Source: VBDM01 sp035280025 (GTDB taxonomy: Bacteria > Pseudomonadota > Gammaproteobacteria > Burkholderiales > SG8-39). From it: DNA of 15,956 nucleotides. Of this stretch, positions 1-6,268 are shown in pieces. The notes below the pieces were generated by a model, which saw only the letters and a program-made list of their open reading frames with translations, did no database searches and was not told where the DNA came from. The stretch lies in contig DATEGT010000260.1 in NCBI GenBank assembly GCA_035280025.1, forward strand, positions 1 to 15,956, in the 5' to 3' direction. The translations under genes were made by a program, and so were the position numbers. Position 1 is the stretch's first letter; each line of letters opens with the position of its first letter.

Positions 1-1557
1 GGCCGGCTTCGCCGGCGCCCTCGCGGCGCGCGGCGCGGCGTGCTCGGCGCCCTCTACCTTGAAGAACGCCACCAGCTGCTGCAGGTTCTGCGCTTGGCCG
101 CTCATCTCCTCGGCGGTCGCGGCGAGCTCCTCGGACGACGAGGCGTTCTGCTGCGTCACCTGGTTGAGCTGCGTCATCGAGGTGTTGATCTGCCCGACGC
201 TGGAGGACTGCTCCTGGGAGGCCGCGGCGATCTCCTGCACCAGGTCGGAGGTCTTCTTGATCGCGGGCACCATCTCCACCAGCAGCTTTCCCGCCTTCTC
301 GGCGACCGCGACCGAGGTGCCGGCCATCTCGCCGATCTCCTGCGCCGCCACCTGGCTGCGCTCGGCGAGCTTGCGCACCTCGCCCGCCACCACGGCGAAG
401 CCCTTGCCGTGCTCGCCTGCGCGCGCCGCCTCGATCGCGGCGTTGAGCGCGAGCAGGTTGGTCTGGTAGGCGATGTCGTCGATGATGCTGATCTTCTTGG
501 CGATGTCCTTCATCGCGGCGACGGTCTGCTCCACCGCCACGCCGCCCTCGGTCGCCTGCCTGGCGGCCTGCACCGCCATGCCGTCGGTGACCTTGGCGTT
601 CTCGCCGTTCTGCGTGATGGAGGCGGTCATCTGCTCGACCGACGCGCTGGTTTCCTCCACGCTCGCAGCCTGCTCGCTCGCGGCCTGGTTCATCGATTGC
701 GAGGTCGCGCTCACTTCCTCGGAGGCCGAAGACAGCGCTTCGGCGGAAGAGCGCACCTCGCCCACGACCTGCGAGAGCTTGCCCGTCATGTCGCGCAGCG
801 AATCCAGCAGCTTCCCGACCTCGTCCTTCGAGGCGCTCTGGATGGTCACGGCGAGATCGCCCGCGGCCACCCGCTCCGCGACCCCCACCGCCTGCGACAG
901 CGGCCCGGTGATCGAGCGCGTGATCCAGATCGCGAGCCCGGAGGCCACGAGCAGCGTCACGAGCAGCACCACGACCAGGGTCATGGTCATGTTCCGCTCC
1001 ACCTCGATCAGGCGGGGCTTCATCGCCTGGATCTCCTTGGAGACGGCGACGTACAGATCTTCCATCGTGACGTCGAGCGTCCGTATGTCGTCCTTGACCG
1101 CCTCGAGCCTGTGGTTGCCCTCGACCGTCGACTTCAGCTCGCCCGCGAGGATCGCCGTGGTGATCTCGCCCACCATGTTCTCGTAGCGCACGAGCGCCTG
1201 GCCGATCCCTTCCACCCGCTTCTTGGCCTCGTCGTTCGGCGCGTGCTGGCTCGCCTGCTGGACGAGCTCGCCGGTGCGGGTCCGGGACTCGTCCCACTTC
1301 TTCTTGTACTCGCGCACCTTCTCGGTCGCCGCGAGGTTGATCAGGATGTCCTTCTCGAACCTGCGCAGCATGATCAGCCGGTAGCGTATCGAGGTGATGG
1401 CCTTGAGGTAGGCGACGTCTCCGTCCACCAGCTTCTGGGCCGCGGCCGATTGGGTCACGGCGCCGGACCAGCCCACCACGCCGACGCAGATGATGAACGC
1501 CACCATCAAAGCGAACGCGCCGCCGAGGCGCACAGCAAGCTTCAGGTTCTTGAACAT
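1..1557 (-). CDS. Methyl-accepting chemotaxis protein (C-terminus cut by window edge)
   Basis: Transmembrane chemoreceptor that should control CheA autophosphorylation from the inner membrane. 519 codons are open to base 1 with no stop, so only the extreme C-terminus is missing. Residues 1-7 are cytoplasmic. TM1 is about 8-31, followed by a helical periplasmic domain of about 155 residues resembling the four-helix-bundle sensor (about 32-188). TM2 is about 189-212, HAMP about 212-262. The signalling hairpin has a fully canonical tip, with IAYQTNLLALNAAIEAARAGE at about 362-382, and methylation-type helices around 292-312 and 450-485. The ATG at 1557 is preceded by GGGAG at good spacing, 18 bases after the cheA stop, so the two are co-transcribed. 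The visible tail turns Ala/Pro/Lys-rich after about residue 500. No CheR-docking pentapeptide is seen before the edge. The ligand cannot be deduced. The family call is secure. Confidence 0.96.
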   Translation of the reverse strand, partial: MFKNLKLAVRLGGAFALMVAFIICVGVVGWSGAVTQSAAAQKLVDGDVAYLKAITSIRYRLIMLRRFEKDILINLAATEKVREYKKKWDESRTRTGELVQQASQHAPNDEAKKRVEGIGQALVRYENMVGEITTAILAGELKSTVEGNHRLEAVKDDIRTLDVTMEDLYVAVSKEIQAMKPRLIEVERNMTMTLVVVLLVTLLVASGLAIWITRSITGPLSQAVGVAERVAAGDLAVTIQSASKDEVGKLLDSLRDMTGKLSQVVGEVRSSAEALSSASEEVSATSQSMNQAASEQAASVEETSASVEQMTASITQNGENAKVTDGMAVQAARQATEGGVAVEQTVAAMKDIAKKISIIDDIAYQTNLLALNAAIEAARAGEHGKGFAVVAGEVRKLAERSQVAAQEIGEMAGTSVAVAEKAGKLLVEMVPAIKKTSDLVQEIAAASQEQSSSVGQINTSMTQLNQVTQQNASSSEELAATAEEMSGQAQNLQQLVAFFKVEGAEHAAPRAARAPAKPA

Positions 1558-1575
1558 GACGATTCTCCCGTTTGT

Positions 1576-3783
1576 CTACTGCTGGGGTTGGAGTTGCTCT
1601 TGCGCTTTCGAAAATCCGATTCCGGCCTCGGAGCCCACCGCGCGCTGCACCAGCGCCGGCGCGTCGAGGATGAGGGCGACCTCCCCGTTGCCGAGAATGG
1701 TCGAGCCGCTGATGCCTGACAGCCGCTCGAACAGCCTGCCGAGCGGCTTGATGACGGTCTGGAACTCGCCGAGCAGTGTGTCGACCACGAATCCGGCCCG
1801 CTGTCCCGCGCAGCTCACCACGACGATGTTCTCGCGCCGGGCCGCGTCGCCCTGCGCCTCGAACACGTCGCGCAGGCGCAGCAGCGGCAGCACCTCGCCG
1901 CGAAGATTGATGTAGCCGCTCTCGCCGATCCGCGCGCGGTCCTCGGCCGAGAGCTCGAGGCACTCGACCACCATCTCCAGGGGCACCACGTACGAGGACC
2001 GGTCGACGCCGACCAGGAAGCCCTCGATGATCGCGAGGGTGAGCGGCAGGCGCATGGAAAAGGTCGTGCCCTTCCCCTCGACGCTGTCGATCGAGAGCGT
2101 GCCGCGCAGCGATTCGATGTTGCGCCGGACCACGTCCATCCCGACCCCGCGGCCGGAGATGTTGCTGACCGCCTTCGCGGTCGAGAACCCGGACTGCATG
2201 ATCAGGCGGTGGATCTCCTCGTCGCCCGGCACATGGCCCGGCGCGAGCAGGCCGCGCTCGACCGCGCGCTCGAGTATCCTCCCGCGGTCCAAGCCGCCGC
2301 CGTCGTCGGAGACCTCGATCACGATGCTTCCCGAGTCGTGGTACGCGTTGAGGCGCAGCCGGCCGGCGGCCGGCTTGCCGCGCTCGCGCCGCAGCGCGGC
2401 GGCCTCGATGCCGTGGTCGATCGCGTTCCGCACCAGATGCAGGAGCGGATCGGCGATCTTCTCCACCATCGACTTGTCCAGCTCGGTCTCGGTGCCGGCG
2501 AGCGCGAGCTCCACTTCCTTGCCGAGCTCCCGGCCCAGGTCGCGCGCGAGGCGGGTGAAGCGGGCGAAGGTCTCGCCGATCGGCACCATGCGCAGCTTGA
2601 GCGCCCGGTCGCGCACTTCCTCGACCATCTGCCCCGTCGTCGCCGCCGCCTCGATCGTGTCGACGTCGGCGGCGCGCCGCGCGGCGATGGCGGTCCCGGC
2701 GCTGGCGATGACGAGCTCGCCGACCAGCGTGATGAGCTCGTCGAGCTTGTCGGCGCGCACGCGGACGAAGCTGCTTTCGATCGCCTTGTTCTTCTTGATG
2801 AGGTCCTGCTTTTCCAGGGCCGCGCTCACCAGCTCGTTCGGCACCGCGCCCTGTCCGACCAGGATCTCGCCGATCTTCTGCGCCGCCCCGGCGGCGGCGC
2901 CGTCTCCCTGCAGCCGCTGCAGGCGCAGGCCCTCGTCGAGCTCGCGCTGCGTCAGCGCGCCGCTGCTCACCAGCAGCTCGCCCAGCCGCGTCTTGCCCTC
3001 GGGCAGGGCGTCGATGAGGTCGATGTAGTCGGAGATCCGGCTGTACGGCGGGAGGATGCGGATCGCGCAATCCTCGCGCAGGTAGTCGAACACGTCCTCG
3101 ATGCTCTCCTTGGTCACCGCTCCGTTGAAGCTCAGCTCCATGCCCAGGTAGCACGACTCGGGGTCCATCGCGGCGGGCTCGGGCATCGCGTCGAGCACCG
3201 TGGTCACCTGGCCGATCTTCCCGAGGCTGCCGAGATAGCGGAGGAAGGAGAGCGGGTCCAGACCGTTGCGCAGCAGGCTCCGTCCGAAGCGGAGAGAGAT
3301 ATGCCAGTCGCCGCTCGCGACTTTGGGGCCGGCGCCGATGCGCTCCGCTCCGGTCCCGCGCGGCGAGTCCGCGGGAAGCTTCGGCGCCGCGCCGAAGCGC
3401 GCCCCGAGCTCCTCGAGGAGGTTTTCGCCCCGCTCGCGGATGCGCTCGAACGCCGCGTTTCGGTCGTCGGCAGCGAGGCAGTCTAGCAGCGAGGACATGT
3501 GGTCGCCGCAGGCGAGCAGCAGGGCGATCAGCCGTGCGTCGATCGCCGTGCGGCCCGAGCGGATCTGCTCGAGCACGCTCTCGACGGCATGGGTGAACGC
3601 CACGATCGCGTCGAAGTTGACCGCGCCCGACGAGCCCTTGATGGTGTGAGCGGCGCGGAACACGGCGGTGATCGCCTCGGCGTCGTCCGGCGTCTTCTCG
3701 AGGCGCAGCAGCGCGCTCTCCATGTCGCGCAGCAGCTCGCGGCTCTCGACGATGTAGGTCTGCTGGACGATGGCGATGCTCAT
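1576..3783 (-). CDS. cheA: Chemotaxis histidine kinase CheA with inserted MshEN-like repeats
   Basis: Cytoplasmic kinase that phosphorylates itself on its HPt domain and passes phosphate to CheY-type receivers. HPt is residues 1-125, with phospho-acceptor His46 in FRAAHTIKGSSG. A P2-like region lies at about 159-250. Two 24-residue repeats follow at 266-289 (RLGELLV..., ending in Gln) and 303-326 (KIGEILV..., ending in Gln). Next come the dimerisation helices (about 337-400), the ATPase domain (N-box around Asn453, DDGGG at 493-497, GRGVGMD at 544-550), and a CheW-like domain (about 585-715). All key kinase residues are present. The ATG at 3783 overlaps the STAS stop (ATGA), with AGGAGG five bases upstream. 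The repeats resemble the MshEN (GspE/PilB N-terminal) motif, which in that family binds c-di-GMP; binding here is inference. The CheA assignment is secure. No cheW, cheR or cheB is in the window. Confidence 0.97.
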   Translation of the reverse strand: MSIAIVQQTYIVESRELLRDMESALLRLEKTPDDAEAITAVFRAAHTIKGSSGAVNFDAIVAFTHAVESVLEQIRSGRTAIDARLIALLLACGDHMSSLLDCLAADDRNAAFERIRERGENLLEELGARFGAAPKLPADSPRGTGAERIGAGPKVASGDWHISLRFGRSLLRNGLDPLSFLRYLGSLGKIGQVTTVLDAMPEPAAMDPESCYLGMELSFNGAVTKESIEDVFDYLREDCAIRILPPYSRISDYIDLIDALPEGKTRLGELLVSSGALTQRELDEGLRLQRLQGDGAAAGAAQKIGEILVGQGAVPNELVSAALEKQDLIKKNKAIESSFVRVRADKLDELITLVGELVIASAGTAIAARRAADVDTIEAAATTGQMVEEVRDRALKLRMVPIGETFARFTRLARDLGRELGKEVELALAGTETELDKSMVEKIADPLLHLVRNAIDHGIEAAALRRERGKPAAGRLRLNAYHDSGSIVIEVSDDGGGLDRGRILERAVERGLLAPGHVPGDEEIHRLIMQSGFSTAKAVSNISGRGVGMDVVRRNIESLRGTLSIDSVEGKGTTFSMRLPLTLAIIEGFLVGVDRSSYVVPLEMVVECLELSAEDRARIGESGYINLRGEVLPLLRLRDVFEAQGDAARRENIVVVSCAGQRAGFVVDTLLGEFQTVIKPLGRLFERLSGISGSTILGNGEVALILDAPALVQRAVGSEAGIGFSKAQEQLQPQQ

Positions 3784-4136
3784 GAGCGCCTCCTCGCGGC
3801 CCGGCGCTTCCTGCGCTCGGGCCGGGCGATGACCACCGGGTCGCCGAAATACGGGGCCAGGCCGTAACGGTCGAGGACGTCCACCGAGGATTCGCTGTGC
3901 CCGGTGAGGCTCAGGCGCTTTCCCGTCCTCAGCGACTCGCGCTTGACCAGGACCAGCAGCTGCAGCCCGGCGGTGTCCATCTCCGCGACCGCGGACAGGT
4001 CGATCTCGAGGTCCTTCGCCTTCGCGAGCGCCTCGAGCAGCGCCGGCTTGTCCGCGGCGGCCTCGTAGATCGTCATGTTTCCCCGCACGAGCGCCTTGCA
4101 GCGGCCCCCTGCGGAAGTCTCGAGTTCGATCGCCAT
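3780..4136 (-). CDS. STAS-domain protein of the chemosensory operon
   Basis: A 118-residue single STAS domain, related to SpoIIAA-type anti-sigma antagonists and to STAS proteins found in chemosensory clusters. The usual loop, D-S-S-G in SpoIIAA with the second Ser phosphorylated, reads D54-T55-A56-G57 here. The classical phospho-serine is therefore replaced by Ala and only Thr55 remains. The C-terminus (about 106-118) is very basic, with nine Arg and one Lys. The start at 4136 is chosen over an in-frame ATG at 4220 because it has GGGGAGAACGAC directly upstream, begins at the first STAS strand, and avoids overlapping the upstream CheY gene. Its stop overlaps the cheA ATG. A role as a protein-protein switch in the chemosensory complex is inference. 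No anti-sigma kinase is nearby. Confidence 0.88.
   Translation of the reverse strand: MAIELETSAGGRCKALVRGNMTIYEAAADKPALLEALAKAKDLEIDLSAVAEMDTAGLQLLVLVKRESLRTGKRLSLTGHSESSVDVLDRYGLAPYFGDPVVIARPERRKRRAARRRS
3789..3794 (-). promoter_or_regulatory. Shine-Dalgarno of cheA embedded in the STAS coding end
   Basis: A perfect AGGAGG lies five bases before the cheA ATG at 3783. In the STAS frame it reads as two consecutive AGG arginine codons inside the basic tail. Together with the ATGA stop/start overlap this fixes the cheA start and implies translational coupling of the two genes. Confidence 0.85.
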
Positions 4137-4156
4137 GTCGTTCTCCCCGGGTGCGC

Positions 4157-4522
4157 CTAGGACAGCAGCTTCGATACCGCGTGCAGGATCTGCTCGGGAC
4201 GGAACGGCTTCACGACCCACGCCTTGGCGCCTGCCATCTGTCCCGCTTCCCTGCTCTTCTCGCTCGATTCGGTGGTCAGCATGATGATCGGCACGAACCG
4301 GTATTCCGGGAGGCGCTTCGCTTCCCTGACGAAGGTGATGCCGTCCATGCGCGGCATGTGCACGTCGCAGATCATCAGATCGACCTTGCGGCCGTCGAGC
4401 ATCCCCAGCGCCTCCTTGCCGTCCGCCGCGCCCGCGACCTCGTAGCCGGCGCCGGCGAGCGCGTCGAGCACGCTCTCGCGGAGCGAGGCGGAGTCGTCGA
4501 TGACCATGATCTTCTTCGTCAC
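4157..4522 (-). CDS. CheY-like single-domain response regulator (proximal to STAS/cheA)
   Basis: A stand-alone receiver domain of 121 residues with no output domain. The acidic pair Asp9-Asp10, phospho-acceptor Asp53 (in CDVHMPRMDG), Thr83/84 in the MLTTE motif and Lys105 in VVKPF are all present, so it should be phosphorylated by CheA. The best start is GTG at 4522, giving VTKKIMVIDD with a purine-rich GGGGCGCGGGA upstream. It lies 11 bases after the stop of the preceding CheY gene. A more upstream ATG at 4597 would overlap that gene by 64 bases with non-homologous sequence. It is one of two adjacent CheY paralogues. Which one addresses the flagellar motor, a pilus or another target cannot be told. 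Confidence 0.93.
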   Translation of the reverse strand: MTKKIMVIDDSASLRESVLDALAGAGYEVAGAADGKEALGMLDGRKVDLMICDVHMPRMDGITFVREAKRLPEYRFVPIIMLTTESSEKSREAGQMAGAKAWVVKPFRPEQILHAVSKLLS

Positions 4523-4533
4523 TTCCCGCGCCC

Positions 4534-4896
4534 CTACTTCAGCACCTTCTTGACGACGTCGAGGAGCAGCGACGGGTCGAAGGGCTTCACGATCCACCCG
4601 GTCACGCCCGCCTCCTTGCCCGCCGCCTTCAGCTCGTCCCGGTGCTCGGTGGTGAGCATGAGAATCGGGGCGAAACGGAAGTCCGGCATGGCCCTGAGCG
4701 ACTTCACCAGCTCGAGCCCGTTCTTGCCGGGCATGTTGAGGTCGGCGATCACGAGATCGAACTTCGTCTTCGCGACGCGCGCGAGGGCTTCGTCGACGCC
4801 CGACGCCTCGGCGACGGTGTGTCCCGCGTCGGTGAGGGCGAAGCTCACCACCTGCCGCATGGTCGCGGCGTCGTCCACTGTGAGGATGTTTGCCAT
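4534..4896 (-). CDS. CheY-like single-domain response regulator (distal)
   Basis: A 120-residue receiver domain. It has Asp8-Asp9 for metal binding, phospho-acceptor Asp52 in ADLNMPGKNG, Thr82 in MLTTE and Lys104 in IVKPF. It is closer in sequence style to the PilG/CheY proteins of alternative chemosensory clusters than to NarL receivers, and it has no DNA-binding extension. The ATG at 4896 follows the membrane protein gene by 13 bases, with AGAAAGGGCAG as a probable ribosome site. It is tandem with the second CheY gene downstream. One of the pair could signal and the other act as a phosphate sink, an arrangement known in bacteria with several CheY proteins; that division is inference. Confidence 0.93.
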   Translation of the reverse strand: MANILTVDDAATMRQVVSFALTDAGHTVAEASGVDEALARVAKTKFDLVIADLNMPGKNGLELVKSLRAMPDFRFAPILMLTTEHRDELKAAGKEAGVTGWIVKPFDPSLLLDVVKKVLK

Positions 4897-4909
4897 GGGT
4901 CTGCCCTTT

Positions 4910-6220
4910 CTAGAAGAGAGTGACCTTCTCGACGGCCCGGGAGCCCTCGGATACGGCCGCCGCCGGAGCCGGGAGCGCGGGCTCCTGCGCGGGCGCGGCG
5001 CGGCCGCGCTCGGCTTCGGTGCGGATGGCCCGGAACAGGTCGCGCTTCATCATCTCCTGCGTTTCCGCCGACAGCACGTCGAGGTTCTGCATGACGTCGG
5101 TGAGGATGCTGCCGCGCATGTACTCCAGCTTCTGCTGCGTGATGTCCTGGAACTGCATGGCGACGATGGCGTTGTTGACGTCCTGCTGGATGTCCTGCCC
5201 GAGCGAGTTGATCTTGGCGAGGGAAACCTCGACTTCCTTGGTCTTCTCGATCATGGTGACGTTCAGCTGGGAGACGTCGGCCTTGGCGCGCCGGGCGGAT
5301 TCCTTCGCGATGTCGGCGGCCTTGTTGATGATCTTGTAGGTGGCGACGAGCTCGTCGCGGATCTTCTCGAGGCTCTCGCGGACGCTCCGCGTCATGTCGC
5401 GCGCCTGGTCGCTCGTCTCGCGGATCGAGTCGGTCAGCTTCACCAGCATTTCCCGGTTCCTGCCGGACTCGCCGGCGGCGACCGAGGAGTCGAGCGCGAG
5501 CCGCCCGATGCGGATCGCCATCGAGCGCAGCTCGTCGAGCAGCTCGTCGATGATGACCGACTGCTCGCGTATCTTGCCCTGGTGAGTCAGCATCTCGTCG
5601 GAGGCCGTCGAGAACTTGATCATGCTGTCGATCACTTCCTGCAGCTGCGTCTCGTAGGCGCGGATGTAGTCGGGCAGGGACAGCCAGGCTCCCTCGGAGA
5701 CGGTGAGCTCGCTCGCGTTCCGGCGCAGCAGGGACATCGCGGTCTCCATTTGCTGGCGCGTCTTCTGGGTGATGCCGCGGAAGCTCATCGTGAGCGCGAG
5801 CACCGCCTGCTCCGTTTGCGTGATGACCTCACCCATGCCCACCTTGGCGTCGGCGGTCTTGCTGCTGGAGTTCTTGGACGCGCCCCCCCACTTGTCGAGC
5901 TGCGTCTGGAACCGGCTCAGCTCTCCGGTGATGGACCGCAGGTCGAGGCCGGGCTGTCCGGACTCTCCCGTGCGCAGCTTCACGACCTGGTCGACGGAGA
6001 GCCCGGGGTCGTCCGACCGGCGCCGGGCGAACGCGGGCGTCACGAAGAAGCGGACGCCGATGGAGAACGCGAGCGCCGAGAGGCCGGCGCACAGGGCGAG
6101 CGCCCAGGACGGCAGCGGCACGACGAATCCCACCCAGGCCCAGGGAAGCACGAGCAGCACGCCGAGCCGGGCCAGAACGAGAGGCCGGTTGCGAAGAACG
6201 CTTGCGAATACGGACGGCAT
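4910..6220 (-). CDS. Membrane-anchored coiled-coil protein with receptor-like hairpin and CheZ-like motif
   Basis: A 436-residue protein with an N-terminal hydrophobic hairpin (about 15-35 and 38-62) followed by a long, almost entirely helical cytoplasmic region (about 95-400) and an Ala/Pro-rich tail. Residues about 234-254 (MAIRIGRLALDSSVAAGESG) look like a degraded MCP tip: the LAL-[ND]-[AS]-[AS]-[IV] core is kept, but the EAARAGE residues needed for CheA/CheW contact are not. Near the C-terminus AMQFQDITQQ (354-363) places Asp359 and Gln363 four apart, as in the CheZ catalytic DLTGQ (E. coli Asp143/Gln147). No periplasmic sensor or HAMP is seen. The ATG at 6220 has GAGGAG upstream. It is followed directly by two cheY genes, fitting a membrane-bound CheY phosphatase or scaffold. 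The activity is inferred; annotation pipelines may call it an MCP-like protein. Confidence 0.82.
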   Translation of the reverse strand: MPSVFASVLRNRPLVLARLGVLLVLPWAWVGFVVPLPSWALALCAGLSALAFSIGVRFFVTPAFARRRSDDPGLSVDQVVKLRTGESGQPGLDLRSITGELSRFQTQLDKWGGASKNSSSKTADAKVGMGEVITQTEQAVLALTMSFRGITQKTRQQMETAMSLLRRNASELTVSEGAWLSLPDYIRAYETQLQEVIDSMIKFSTASDEMLTHQGKIREQSVIIDELLDELRSMAIRIGRLALDSSVAAGESGRNREMLVKLTDSIRETSDQARDMTRSVRESLEKIRDELVATYKIINKAADIAKESARRAKADVSQLNVTMIEKTKEVEVSLAKINSLGQDIQQDVNNAIVAMQFQDITQQKLEYMRGSILTDVMQNLDVLSAETQEMMKRDLFRAIRTEAERGRAAPAQEPALPAPAAAVSEGSRAVEKVTLF

Positions 6221-6268
6221 AAGGACTCCTCAGCCTCTTTGCTCTGTCTGGGTTGCCGAGCGGTGCGC

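Noticed and set aside
4523..4597. An upstream ATG at 4597 for the proximal CheY gene.
   Set aside because: The extra residues resemble no receiver sequence and overlap the other cheY gene. GTG at 4522 begins at the expected receiver start with a purine-rich leader.
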